Positions 11,522 to 23,100 of a stretch of 64,000 bases of DNA are shown here, piece by piece. Within the stretch, counting starts at the first letter, position 1. Every line of letters starts with the position of its first letter. Source of the DNA: Lepas anatifera (taxonomy: Eukaryota > Arthropoda > Thecostraca > Lepadidae); contig JAOTON010000051.1 in assembly GCA_034440635.1 (NCBI GenBank), positions 744,001 through 808,000 on the forward strand, given 5' to 3'. The position numbers and the translations under genes were made by a program. The notes beneath the pieces are model-generated. The model saw only the letters and a list, made by a program, of their open reading frames with translations. It made no database searches and was not told the DNA's origin.

Positions 11522-11785
11522 TTGAAGTTCAAAGGTTTGCACCGTACTGAACACTTGAGATCTAAACTGAGAATCTAGGCCGGCGGTGCCGGTAGCATCG
11601 GCGGCTTAGAGGTGCTGTGGAGGGAGAATCATCAATGCTTCTTGCGATTGATTGTGACTTGGTAATGTGTTACACGTAAAGCTTCTTGTCGCATTCGTAC
11701 TCTATGAAGCGCAATAAATGGGTTTGGCTATAAAATCGATGGTCTTTTTGCTCAACATATTTGATAGGTTATAGGTTTCATGGTC

Positions 11786-12251
11786 TAGTTTGGAGCATTG
11801 CATAGTGATACAGCGGGTCTAAACAACAGGATGAAACCCTTAAAAGTGACTTTTTAGGAATGGTATCAAATGGATATAATACGTTTAAGAATTCATTGGA
11901 ACACGGGAAACCTTCATTACTTCATTCATTTACTGTGCCACGTCTATTTCACGGCTGCTGAAACATGATAGTTCTTCCATGTCACTGCATACCACAATCT
12001 TACTAAAAAACAATGACATCATTCCAAACAAGAATCGCAAATACTAACAGGTAGCCGTCGATAGTAAAATTATACCATTGTTACCGTTCAGATTTCTGTG
12101 ACTTCTGGTCGCAGAAATACGACTCTAGCTGGTCCCAACAACATAGACCATTTTAATAAAAGCATGTTTTGAAAATAAAATCCCACACAAAGCATGTTTT
12201 CTTAAACCAGCAAAAAAATGTACTATCAAGTAGCGAATAATTGAGGGAGTG
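11786..12251. other. no recognised feature
   Basis: AT-rich sequence with short frames only. Confidence 0.5.
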
Positions 12252-12385
12252 TCCTCTATAGTCTTAATAATGGAATTATCAGGTTGGCATCCGGCGACCA
12301 AAAACAAGTCCGGACGGTTTTAGTCCTACTTTTTCGCTCGATGGATGCCAACCTGATGATTTCGCCATTTAAATACTATAGAGAA
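12252..12385. repeat. hairpin with about 53-bp arms
   Basis: The left arm (12252-12304) and right arm (12330-12385) are about 80% complementary around a 25-nt loop. An exact inner block GGATGCCAACCTGAT pairs with ATCAGGTTGGCATCC, and an outer CTATAGAG block is conserved. It could be a tiny MITE or a precursor-RNA-like hairpin. Confidence 0.75.
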
Positions 12386-12568
12386 TAAAACCTGGCGGTT
12401 TTACATATGTGTGTACGCAATAGCACGGAACATGGCATTAGCTTCAGTTGTCAATATGCTCCAAATCAAACACGTTTCCTTATAAATCGCAAGTTTTACT
12501 CAGCTTATTGCTTTTCGTCAGTTTGCCGGCTTTGTAGTCATTTTAATCAATTTTACTGAGCATCAGAG

Positions 12569-12626
12569 CCGCTGGGCGCTATATAACCACTAAGGTTGGT
12601 GCGCCCTTAAGCCCCAATAATCAATC
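12569..12626 (+). mobile_element. 58-bp LINE-3 tail insertion with target duplication
   Basis: An 11-bp direct repeat GAGCATCAGAG (12558-12568 and 12627-12637) flanks a 58-bp insert. The insert holds the 3' hairpin (GGGCGC 12574-12579 pairing with GCGCCC 12601-12606), then a CCCC stretch and AATAATCAATC. From the first GGGCGC to AATAATCAATC it matches the LINE-3 3' end at 42680-42728 (opposite strand) without a difference. It is an extremely 5'-truncated reverse-transcription product. Confidence 0.9.
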
Positions 12627-12861
12627 GAGCATCAGAGTCATCAAATACCCTCAATAGTCTCTGTGGTGGAACTGAAAATGAGCGTTAGCAAAGACAAATT
12701 GTGGTGTTTTCATGCGTGACCATAGCGTGATCTGACGGAAACCTGAATTCAGAACACAAGTATGTTTTGTGTTTGTTTGTACCATTCAACGAAAAGCCTT
12801 CTAGATAATTAAAAATTGATATTCTATCATTATAAGTCCTTGATAAAAACAACCATTACCC

Positions 12862-14267
12862 ATAGGCGGATCCAGGATCGCCGATCGGGGGGTGGGGGCA
12901 CCTTGCTGGGGTGGGGGCTGTTATGTTGTGAAGGCTCGCGTGCACTGTAGTCACTGGAAATATCGTTTCTCTGAAGACACTGATATATTATGATACACTT
13001 GAGACGAGACGGACAGACGTGTTAACAGCGGCACGGACGGGTCGGCACTGGCCGAGCCCAGGCTGAGATTGCCCTGAGGCGGCACCGGCCAGCTGAAGGC
13101 TGGCTGGAGGTTACGGCAGGGGCGTGCGTAATACAGGGGCTGTCATCCAGACCAAGGGGCACTTCTTTTGGCCGGAAAATCTTATCAGATGGGCGCGAAA
13201 TCCTATCGTGGGGCGCCAATTTTCGCATGGGGGGTTTGGAAGCGACATATTTCAAGGGGGCACCATCGACCCTTTACTGGAGCGCCATGACCATTTTAGG
13301 GGGCGCCGAGTTTCGGTCGGGGAGGGCACCTGCACCCTTTGCCTGCCCCTGTATGGATGGCACCTGTCCCTGGATGGATAGCACCTGCCCCTGGATCCTC
13401 CTATGGCATTACCAACGTGTAGTGATATTTTTATAGCATCACTATATTATAATTTGTCGAAATCTGGAATCGAAATATGATATTTGTGTTTTTACCCAAA
13501 CCATTTGACCACCAGCTTTCAATTGAAGTAAAAATCATCATCTTATCGTCATAAGTTCTGAATTAAAAGTGGTCATCACCAGTATACAATTATGCTATTT
13601 TACTGACATCAGTAAATGGTCATTGGTCGAAAGCTCAATATCGAAAACCATCATTGCGCGTGCTTGTTTGAACTACCCAATAGAAAACATTCATTTGAAG
13701 TAAAAATTATCGTTCCATCGTAAATAGTTTTTGAGCTAGAGGCTCCAACCCGTTTTCTTCTGGTCTCCTGCATCACTGTGTCCGTGATATAGGGGCTATG
13801 TTCATCCCCGCTGCGCACGGTCAGTTTTTTAGTCTCGAGGAAACCAAAGCCAGTTCTGAGTAGCATTTTGACCAAATACTGACAATCTGGTGGACTATTT
13901 TGCAAACCTGGGGGTGCCAGTAAAATGGGGAGCCCTAATGCTCCCCCTCCCCCCGTAAAGCAAAGTAGAGGGCGCCAAATGCTCTTTGGCCACCCCACCC
14001 CTCCCAAGCAAGGCGTCAAGCACTCTTTTGTCATCTTCCCCCACGCACACCAGTGTTTCACAATTGATCAATTGGGAAGAAAGTTCTGCCAAAAAAAGTT
14101 TGAGGCGTTTTCTCCGTTCGGAAGGCATTCTCTAAAGCTGTAAGAAATTCCATTTGAAGCGAAAGAAAAACTGAAGGGTGCGACCTTCGTCGCGCTACAC
14201 GTTTTTATTTTTTATCACCGACATGGGCTTATCCTTCCCCAAACCCACCCTCTGAATGCGCCCCTGT
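12862..14267. mobile_element. hAT-like composite or decayed element
   Basis: The left end reads CATAGGCGGATCCAG (12862) and the right end GAATGCGCCCCTG (to about 14267), the inverted-repeat style of the hAT-like elements here. The flanks show no matching 8-bp duplication, so these may be ends of different copies. The interior at 13140-13340 resembles 28860-29050, and 13770-13960 resembles the inverted 10270-10470. A loosely periodic AT-rich motif (a run like GAAGTAAAAATTATC with ATCGT) recurs near 12800, 13520 and 13700. No transposase is visible. Confidence 0.5.
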
Positions 14268-14884
14268 TGGAACCTAAGGGAGTGGTTGAAGAGCCCTTGG
14301 ACCGAGTGTGTCTGAATAAAATTCTAACGTAGTCTATGTGCTCTTTTTACCTTTTACTTGTTGCACTTTGCCGTCTTTTACTTTTGTTCTCGAGGTGGAA
14401 GAAAGTGTTGCTGACAAGAGGGGGTCTCGCAATTGCTGCCAATTGGCGGCAAAGGGGAGGGGGTCAGCCATTTACTGACGATCGCTGACGAGGGGGGAAG
14501 AGATCTCCAAGTCATGCGTGAACTGCGCTTAAGTACACCAATCACAATGCACGGAAATACCACTGCAACAGATCCACAGATGTTTGACGCACTCTGGAAT
14601 CAGGATTTTAGGTGTACGTTCACACACAGAGAATATTGCACTTATACTATTACCTAAAGCAAGCGATACAAAATTCGATCTTTTGAACGCAACAAAAAAT
14701 ATTTGACAGGAAGGGAAATGCTTAGATGGCGCAGTTTTCTATAAATATCGTTAGATGGTTGAAAGAGCCGAAGACCAGGTGCGTAGCAGCGCTGTGAAAA
14801 AGCATGGTCTCACTGCTTCCCTGAAAACCGGTGATCACCTCGTTGCCGTTATATCGGTAACTACCCAGCCCGGCCGCTACTGTG
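14268..14884. other. no recognised feature
   Basis: Only short frames are present and no repeat partner was found in the window. Confidence 0.5.
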
Positions 14885-15575
14885 GCGCAGTGGTCGCTGA
14901 GCACGAGCACTGTCGGGACGGTCGCTGTCGGTACAGTCGCTGAGCACGGACAGTGTCGGGACGGTCGCTGAGCACGGACACTGTCGGGACGGTCGCTGAG
15001 CACGGGCACTGTCGGGACGGTCGCTGAGCACGGGCACTGTCGGGACGGTCGCTGAGCACGGGCACTGTCGGGACGGTCGCTGAGCACGGGCACTGTCGGG
15101 ACGGTCGCTGAGCACGGGCACTGTCGGGACGGTCGCTGAGTACGGGCACTGTCGGGACGGTCGAGGAGTACGGGCACTGTCGGGACGGTCGAGGAGTATG
15201 GGCACTGTCGGGATGGTCGCTGAGCACGTGCACTGTCGGGACGGTCGCTGAGCACGGACAGTGTCGGGACGGTCGCTGAGCACGGACACTGTCGGGACGG
15301 TCGCTGAGCACGGGCACTGTCGGGACGGTCGCTAGCACGGGCACTGTCGGGACGGTCGCTGGTACGGGCACTGTCGGGACGGTCAAGTACGGGCACTGTC
15401 GGGACGGTCGAGGAGTACGGGCACTGTGGGATGGTCGCTGGACTGACTGTCGGGACGGTCGCTGAGCACGGACAGTGTCGGGACGGTCGCTGAGCACGGA
15501 CACTGTCGGGACGGTCGCTGAGCACGTGCACTGTCGGGACGGTCGCTGAGCACGGGCAATTTCGGGACGGTCACT
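14885..15575. repeat. 28-bp minisatellite, about 25 copies
   Basis: The unit is CACTGTCGGGACGGTCGC followed by TGAGCACGGG, with variants GAGGAGTACGG and shortened units near 15330-15450. Because 28 is not divisible by three the array reads through three frames, giving overlapping minus-strand frames rich in RPSRQCPCSATVPT. These are not genes. Confidence 0.97.
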
Positions 15576-15732
15576 TGAGTTGATGGGAGGCCGCTTACGT
15601 CGAACGCTCTAGTAGGCGCTGGTGGGAGTCAGTTTCATTTGCAGTAAAACAACCAAAACGGGTCTCTTGAAAGACTGAGCATAAATAATATACTAAAAGC
15701 TAGCAGCATGGATCGCGATTCTGTTTGGTTGG

Positions 15733-15790
15733 CAGGGGCGGATCCAGCCGGATGGTTGGGGGAGAGGAAGGCAAGCCCATGTCAGTCTCG
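15733..15790 (+). mobile_element. hAT-like terminus, single end
   Basis: CAGGGGCGGATCCAGCCGGA, then TGGTTGGGGG, matches the ends of the 7893-8279 family. No partner end with an 8-bp duplication was found nearby. Confidence 0.5.
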
Positions 15791-16203
15791 GGTATAAAAA
15801 CTCTCAGCGCCAGACCGGACTCGACTGGTGCAGTGGATCAATGCTTACACCCAGTATTCCTAAGCCATCGCTCAAAGAAGGAAAAGATCCTCAATATTGT
15901 CCTTTTTCAGCGAAAATGTATCACGTCCAAAAATTGTATCATTAGAACGGTCAATGACGCCTTTAAGTGTTTACTCATGATTTATTATTGGACACTTATT
16001 GCTGGGAGGGGAAAGAGCGTTTGACCCTCCCCCTCCGTATTCTCCCTCGGGGGGTCACGGCGGGATAGTCCCCGCGTCAAACCACCCTTGATAGTTCGTG
16101 ATTCAGATTAGAAATTAGCATAGGCGATTTTTACTAGTTTCGACACAGTCCGGCTCACTGGGGCTTGACACCCCTCGAAATCAATATCAGGTGAAATCCA
16201 GCG
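15791..16203. other. no recognised gene
   Basis: Non-coding; possibly the interior of the adjacent hAT-like element. Confidence 0.4.
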
Positions 16204-16450
16204 AGAAGTCATCGAATCTGGTCCCAGTCCTGAAAAAGTCTCACCTCAGGCAGCGGGCGTTTGTCTGAAAAGTCACCGAATCTGGTCCCAGTCCTGAAAG
16301 TCTCACCTCAGGCAGCGGGCGTTTGTCTGAAAAGTCATCGAATCTGGTCCCAGTCCTTGAAGTCTCACCTCAGGCAGCGGGCGTTTGTCTGAAAAGTCAT
16401 CGAATCTGGTCCCAGTCCTGAAAGTCTCACCTCAGGCAGCGGGCGTTTGC
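16204..16450. repeat. 62-bp tandem repeat, 4 copies
   Basis: Each unit contains CATCGAATCTGGTCCCAGTC and ends AGGCAGCGGGCGTTTG. Copies differ by one or two bases and small indels in an A run. Confidence 0.95.
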
Positions 16451-16640
16451 AGTGCAGACATGGCTGAGACCAGGCCGTGTTGTGGCGGGGTGTGTTCCAT
16501 CAACCGTCCCAGCATGTGGGCGAAACCTGTACGGCTGCATCAGTGCCCGGCTTCTGAAGCAAGCCGGTGCCGTTCGTGGGGCACTGGGGAATGCTCATTG
16601 GGGTGAAACAAAGTTTATTACGTGTAGTTTTAAGTTTTAC

Positions 16641-16911
16641 CGGTATGCTTTACAACTTGGCTATTTCAGTTAAAATCATGTTATAAAGGTGCCACATTCC
16701 CTTTAAAGGGAACATAGCACCTTCATAACGTAATTTTAACTGAGATAGCCAGGTTGTAAAGCAAGTCGGAAAACCTGGTAGGCACCTAATGTATCATTTG
16801 TCTTGAAACTCGAGATTTCCGTAGAAAAAGCTAAAACCTACCTGCAATGTACCCCTCATGTACCCTTAGCAGCAGGCCACAGTTATCATGGCTGTTGGTG
16901 TGACGACATAG
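16641..16911. mobile_element. two TTAA MITE ends joined head to head
   Basis: Around TTAA at 16703-16706, a right-end fragment (to 16702) and a left-end fragment (from 16707) of the 7485-8328 family abut, forming a palindrome with arms of about 63 bp (16641-16768). The right-hand piece follows 7485-7685 for about 200 bp. It then stops at the TACG-rich array at 16912. Confidence 0.85.
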
Positions 16912-17095
16912 ATTTACGAACCAAAGTTCGTCTGGCTAAAATACGTCAAGATAAACTGCGTACGCAAAAGTTCGTAAGCAAATGTACGTAAGGGCATAAA
17001 ACTCGCATGTCAAAAGTACGTACGCAAAAGTACGTACGCAAAAGTTCGTACGCAGATGTAGAGTCCCCTGCAATTGAATCTGTACACACTAGGCT
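16912..17095. repeat. TACGTACGCAAAAG-type short tandem array with shared flank
   Basis: Several copies of a 14-bp motif (AAAAGTACGTACGC, AAAAGTTCGTACGC) are followed by a block ending CAATTGAATCTGTACACACT. That block is found inverted beside the similar array at 29870-30070. This shows a mobile unit carrying the motif array. Confidence 0.75.
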
Positions 17096-17205
17096 CCGAA
17101 GTTTTTGTTATAGTGTGAGCGAACTGGTGCTTACAGAGTCGTGATTCAACACGCAGCTTGTGTGTTCTGCTCCCAGCTATCGGTTATGTACCCACTTATA
17201 GGGGA

Positions 17206-17540
17206 GAGTGGGGGTCACGGACACCGAAAGGATGGTGTGAGATTTCGATGACTTAATGAGCTTTTTTCGTTCCTATTTTGGCTTTAGAGATACTTCAGAC
17301 ATTTATCTACCACTGTGCAAGCAGCTATGAGTATGCTATCATCACATCAAAATTTGCGTAAAGTTTAGAAAAAGTAGCAAAAGTCCATTTCGCCCCACCT
17401 AATGGAGTAACATGGTCACCCCATGGGGAAAGATGGACAAGATGAACAAAATGAACGAGCCAGGCCTTGAAGATTTCCATCTGCATCCACCCACTAGGCG
17501 ACTGTCGTCCACCGCGGGAAGGCGGCATTTTCTTACTTTT
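17206..17540. mobile_element. GGGGAGAGTGGGGG-type terminus
   Basis: GGGGAGAGTGGGGGTCACGG, then ACACC at 17206, resembles the ends near 29290 and 29640 and, more loosely, the TIRs of the 50025-52517 element. The remainder has no recognisable coding content. Confidence 0.45.
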
Positions 17541-17629
17541 TCCGTCGAAGGGTTATGCCTTGTTTTGTATTTTTAATGACAGAGGGTTAAAGCATCAAGG
17601 GCTGTCGTAACACTGTGCATAAGTTGATC

Positions 17630-17850
17630 TAGGATCGCCGCTCAGGGGGGCGGGGCACCTTACGGGGGGGCACCATCTGAGCCAGGGGGCGGGCGCGCAC
17701 CCAGGGGGGGGGCAGTGGGCCCGGCCCCCCAAACGCTTTGGCTCTAAAGCAGGCCATTTTTTAACATGTTAACTGGGGGCATTTGCCCCCCAGTCGGCCG
17801 AAATGCCCCCCAGTGCCCGTAAATTGCCCCCCCCCCAGTGAAATAGATAG
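17630..17850. mobile_element. hAT-like fragment with a GGGGGCATTTG-rich end
   Basis: GATCTAGGATCGCCG (17632) matches the 12862 element's left end. At 17748-17845 a block with ACATGTTAACTGGGGGCA and repeated GCCCCCCAG is repeated in inverse orientation at 55375-55465. Confidence 0.6.
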
Positions 17851-18149
17851 ATGACTTAAAATTGACCAAATGCAGACTCGCCTAACGAAAATAAGTCATA
17901 GTACTACTCTATAATTATAACTTTGTTCTATTTCTGGTTCCGAATAGGCAATCTCAAAAATTGTGTTCACCTGTGGCTGTATACTACATCCTGCAAAGAA
18001 GAAACAAAGCGCGTAGTTACAGGAAATCCCGGCAAAGCAGCCTCAGCATCAACTAATAACAACACTAGAGATGAGCGCTGGCCTACAACCAATCAAACAT
18101 TCTGTTCTATTCGACCCGAAGCCCACATCCGAGCCAGTACCGTGACATT
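17851..18149. other. no recognised feature
   Basis: Short frames only. Confidence 0.4.
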
Positions 18150-18300
18150 GCACGATGCTCTCATTTCACACGCAGTCAGTTGTCAGCGCTAAGAGCTCGT
18201 TCGTGGATTAGACGGGACACGGTGCAGTCAAAGTGCGTAAGACTGGTTGCTGGTGTAGTGGTATGAAGTTATTTATTATTGTGGTGCATAAATAAGGGTC
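18150..18300. repeat. dispersed repeat, second copy at 54830-54985
   Basis: CGATGCTCTCATTTCA, CTCGTTCGTGGATTAG and GACTGGTTGCTGG segments are shared in order with the reverse complement of 54830-54985. Confidence 0.8.
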
Positions 18301-18359
18301 GCCACCGACAAAAAAGTGAGTGGGCCAGCCAAACTTCAAGCTGATGCTGACAGAAAACT

Positions 18360-19321
18360 TTCCACTTAGTACCAAACACTTTTCGAATTTGGGCTCCTTG
18401 TTAAACCTTTTGGTGTGTCTGCGATGCTTTTCATAATTTTTATGGACCGCAACCAGTTGTTTTGCGGGCTCGTTTTGTCTTTCCGCGCGTTTCTTTTTTG
18501 TTCTCTTCTGTTTGCAGTTTTTTGTTTTTTTTGTTCTGTTCGTTGGTCTGATTCGATTAGTGTCTTATTCTTGATCTCGCCGAACACTTATTTTTTCTGC
18601 TTACTTGCTGAGATGTGTATTCTCCTTGTTTCGTTATGTTTTGTTTTGTTTTGTTTTGTATTTGTATTGTCTTCGGTTTGATTACATTAGGCTAATAATT
18701 TCGCTATCACTGATCGCATGCTTGGATTATATGTTCTTTGAGTTGCGATAGTTTCCTTTACCACTGAAGTGCCTGTCTATATTTTCTTATGTTTTTCCTG
18801 CTTAATTTCACTTAGTAATGGTTTTGTTAGACTAAACAACTCAACATATGTGGGTCCACTACTTATCTACTGTACTTATCTATTAATGATTTGATTTGTA
18901 TTTGTTCCTGTCTGCTTTGTTTGCTCTTAACTTTCACTTGCTTGCAAGTGTGTTTTGGCATTATATTTTCTGCTCAGTTCATTTGTTCTGTTTCGTTTGT
19001 TTTTGTATCGGCTCTTCTCGTTTTTGTTATGTTCTGTCAGTCTTTGTTTTTTATTGCGTTTTCGTTTTTTCCTTTGCCTTTTTGTTGTTTTTATGAGTGT
19101 TGCTTCTTTGCTGGCAGCTTGTTTTCTTTTTCTACCTATGTTGATCATCTGCAATAAGCTAAATACGTAGTCGCCTGCTTCCTTTTGTTGGATGCTGTAT
19201 ACTTGTCTTCCTTTTGTTGCTCCTTATTGCTTTGCTCTGCTCATGTCTTCTTTTGCTGTTCTGTTCCCCTACTTCTGTTCCCTATCAATATGTAAAATGA
19301 AACAAAAAAGATGATGATGAT
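18360..19321 (+). mobile_element. T-rich segment ending in (GAT)n, possible retroelement 3' region
   Basis: About 950 bp are strongly T-rich on the plus strand (TTTTGTT runs), followed by ACAAAAAAGATGATGATGATG. A simple-repeat end of this kind is used by LINE-1 here. There is no recognisable ORF. The hydrophobic plus-strand and Lys/Arg-rich minus-strand frames reflect composition only. The retroelement origin is inferred from the tail alone. Confidence 0.35.
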
Positions 19322-19964
19322 GTTGCCTTCCGCAGCGGCTGGCTATACAAATTTCCGGTTTACTCCCATTTTGACTGAGATCAGGAAATTGTTAGTAAGA
19401 AAACTGGGAGGGAGGGGGTGATTAATGATGCTAAAAATCTTCTGGTTATGAGGATATAATCATTCGATGGCCACGCGGGGTTGGGGTGGCACCCCTAGCT
19501 TCCTATTAGTTGGGTAGTGTGCTATATATATCATTCGATCAAAGATATTGCGTCAAGTCGATATCAAACTGTCAACAATTCGTTTTAACACGCGCATTGA
19601 CGGAGGTCTGAGCCACCTTCACTTCGACAGGGGGCGTGTAACCACCCCCCCCCGAAGATCTCGAGAACCACGCTAGATAGGGAAAAACGATAAACGGCGT
19701 TGGGTAGCCCATATACTTCTCTATCGAAAATATTTGAACCATTTTTGTCGGGTCACATTTAAGGTCACCAGACGTCAAAACATGCCATCATAGGGATAAC
19801 ATGGAAATGAAGGTTTTCGGTCATTACATCTGAACAAGTAATGATGGAGCAAAACATTTTAAACAAATGAAACCTCGCAGCAAGTGGAATCGAATGATAT
19901 ATCATATAGCCTAGCTATGTCAAAACAAGGATTTGACCTCATCATCATCATTGTTGGGGTTTTT

Positions 19965-19996
19965 GGGCGCACCGACAGCTGGGTCATATGGCGCCC
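19965..19996 (-). promoter_or_regulatory. conserved LINE-1 3' hairpin
   Basis: GGGCGC pairs with GCGCCC around an inner ACC:GGT pair and a one-sided ATATG-type internal loop. It lies just before AAAAACCCC and the (ATG)n tail. The same fold recurs in LINE-3, the SINE and truncated copies. Confidence 0.75.
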
Positions 19997-20132
19997 ATAA
20001 CATTAAATGAAGTACTGTGAGGGCTGTAACAGGTCAGGTGCTAATAAAAAGGAGGTTTATACGTAAAAAGTACTAACCCTGTGGTGTTACCATTTGTGTG
20101 TGTCTGCTACATAAATGAAGTGAGAAAAAAAA

Positions 20133-23100
20133 CTACGAGGGTGAATAAATGACATTGAATGCGATACTCTTTAGAAAAGCCGATATTGTTGCCACATCGA
20201 CTGACGGCGACTCACCAATAAGGGACCCGAGTGAAAAATCTGCGGGGAAGTGAGCCCTCCTCTCAATCTCAAAGTCCCGGCAGTCAGTGAGAACATGCTT
20301 AACAGAGTGGTGTTCCCCACATCGCGGGCATTCCGGTGGCTCCTCTCCTCTCAGAAGGAACGAGTGAGTGGAGTGTGTGTGTCCTATACGCAATCTGGCT
20401 AAAACAACCTCGTCCGTTCTGCACCTGGCATTGGCCGATGACCACGCGCCGATCCTGGGCTATATAAGGCGCAATTTGGAGCCCTTGGGATCATTGTCCC
20501 ATCTCCGTTGCCAAGACTCGAATGCATACTGCCTGATGGCAGGGAAACAGTCAGAGTAAGGCACTTTTATTCCTGACGGCACGATACCCCGTGACGCATC
20601 CTTCGCCGCAGTGTCACATTGCTCATTGCCAGGCACTCCCACGTGGCTGGGCACCCATGCCAGTGTTAATTGGTTTTGTTGGCAGTGTGCTCTGTGCATC
20701 TTATTCCGAATAAGTTCCAGAATATATGACGATGAGGGGTGAAAATCAAATGATGTTAGTGCTTGCAAAGACGACAGTGAGTCAGTAAATACAACGTATT
20801 TGCGTCTCCTCGACCGTAACACCTGGTCTAAAACTCGGAAGATAGCGTAAAGTTCAGCAGTAAAAACTGATGCTGTCACAGGGAGTGTATAACGTTGTTC
20901 AATTCCATCACTTACATACGCACATCCGACACCGCTCTCCGTCTTAGATCCGTCTGTATAATATATCTCAAAACCTGAATACATGTCATTTACGTGTTCC
21001 CAGAAAATCTGCCGGACCGCAACAGGCGGCAGATTCTTGGTCTTAACAAGCAAACTGGTGTCCACCTGAGGCTCTGGGAGAGTCCATGGTTCTAATAAGG
21101 GATTCTGGAAAGTCTCAACCTGTTCACAGTCAACTCCTGCTTCCCTCAGCCACGCTCCAATTCTGAGACCAGGGTGTCTGTTTCGGGATAGATTTTCTTC
21201 CGAGTGTCTGATGTCATCAGAGAATAGCTTACTGTATGTTGGATGGTTTGGAGACTGTTTTATTTTTTAGAGCGTATTTCATCGCAAGGACACGACGTCG
21301 CAAGTCTAACGGCATCTCGTTTGCCTCGACGAGTATGCTGGCGGTAGGCGATGTGCGGAATGCACCGATGATAATTCGAATGGCATGGTGATGTATGGTA
21401 TTTAGCATAGATTTTGCTGTCTCCGTGGCTGAATCGTATACCATGCAGCCATATTCAATTTTTGATCGGATTAGCGATCGGTACAACATCAAAAGTGTTT
21501 TTCTGTCTGCGCCATACTTTAACTTAGTTATAACCTTCAGAATGTTCAGATCCTTGAAGCACCTTTCCCTTACAACCTTAAAGTGGTTTATATAGGTCAA
21601 CTTAGAGTCAAAAGTCAGGCCCAGGAACCGTGCATGTGCGACTACCTGGATTCTTTCTCCATACATAGTTAATGTGGGATCATCACACGGACTGCGTCTG
21701 CGGCAAAAATGTATACATTTCGTTTTTGTCGTTGAGAATTGTAGACCATTTTTGGAGCTCCACCGCTGCAACTTTGTGAGTCCGAGCTGTAGCTGCCTTT
21801 CTGCAGCGGCTGTGGACGACGCCGTTACCCACATGCTGAAATCGTCTACGAATAGAGCTGTGTTGATATTACGTGGTAGGTTATGTGATATGTCGTTGAT
21901 TGCGATAGCGAACATGGTCACAGAGATCACGCTACCTTGGGCCGTTCCGCTTCCCTGCGCTCGCTCCTCTGACTGCACGCTACCTATCCTGAATCTAAAC
22001 CGACGGCTTCGCAAGAAATTTGAGAGAAACCAGCCCATATGACCCCGTATGCCCAATCCGAACACCTTTTTCAGGATGCCATGCCTCCATACCGAATCAT
22101 AGGCCTGCTTTACGTCGTAGAAAATAGCTATTGTGTGTTGTTTTTCAGAGAAGCCTTTACGGATATCAGCATCGAGAGAAAGAAGATGGTCGACAGTACT
22201 TCTGCCTCGGCGAAAACCACACTGGACGTTCGAAAGCAGTTGATTGGTCTCCAAGAACCACACGAGCCTAGTATTAACCATTCTTTCAAGCAGCTTACAC
22301 ACACAGGAGGTGAGAGATATCGGGCGAAAGTCATCAGGAGACACTCCTGGCTTTCCTGGCTTGAGGATTGGTATTATGGTGGCCTCGCGCCACTGGTCTG
22401 GGAAGTCATCCTGCATCCATATATAGTTAAATATGTCAAGCAGTGATACAAGAGAGCAGTCAGGGGCGTGCCGCAACATCTCGTAGGGAATTGTGTCAGG
22501 TCCCGGAGATACGTTTTTTGTATTGTTTAGTGCAGCCCGGAGTTCACGCATTGAAAAAGGAATGTTGTATGCAGCCGAACTGTCGTTACCAAAATTAATC
22601 GGTGTTCTCTCTTCTCGCTCCCGAAAGCGAACAAACTCGAGATCCTGGGACTCCCTGCTACATCTTGCCTCGAATGCTGCAGCCATACGGTCAGCCACTG
22701 CCTGTGGATTGCTAATTTTGACGCCGTTTTCCTCTAATACTGTGGCAGGTGTTGATCGATGCTTTCCTTGTATACTTTGAATACGAGACCAGACCTGTGT
22801 AGATGGAGTAAAACGGTTGATTGTATTGACATATGCCACCCACCATCTCCTTTTAGAGTTAACAACCATACGTCGCGCCAACGCTCTTGCGCGCCTAAAC
22901 GTTATTATGTTAGGCGTCGTTGTGTGTCTTTTAAGTACTCTGTAAGCCCGTTTCCTTTCTAAAATCGCTTGTCGGCATTCGTGGTTCCACCAGGGGACAG
23001 GAGTTCGTTTGGGTTTGCCGGAAGTCATTGGGATAAAACGTTTGGCTGCTGAAAGAATCATGTCATTAAAATGCTTTACTGCTGCCGTTGCCGAACCCTC

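Larger units (their letters stand above)
10488..11785. repeat. large fold-back (inverted repeat), arms about 580 bp
   Basis: The left arm, about 10488-11068, is an imperfect inverted copy of the right arm, about 11203-11785, with about 130 bp between them. Landmarks match at both outer ends (CGCTTCATTGAGAACGAATG against CATTCGTACTCTATGAAGCG) and at inner ends (GGTCGGCCAGTTCGG against CCGAACTGACCGACC). The spacer holds a 10-bp hairpin near 11182-11203 (GCAATCCCTC, loop GA). Both arms carry the same decayed coding remnant. Confidence 0.88.

Noticed and set aside
12862..14267. A single complete hAT element with these ends
   Set aside because: The ends are alike but there is no matching 8-bp duplication, so a unit cannot be claimed.
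14722..15574. Minus-strand frames of up to 269 codons rich in RPSRQCPCSATVPT
   Set aside because: They are translations of the 28-bp tandem array in three successive frames.
16204..17095. CRISPR-like array (62-bp repeats, 14-bp motifs)
   Set aside because: The repeats are contiguous without unique spacers, and the sequence is eukaryotic repeat DNA.
18366..19170. Hydrophobic plus-strand frames resembling membrane proteins
   Set aside because: Caused by a T-rich strand; the minus strand gives Lys/Arg-rich nonsense. No defined transmembrane architecture or family.
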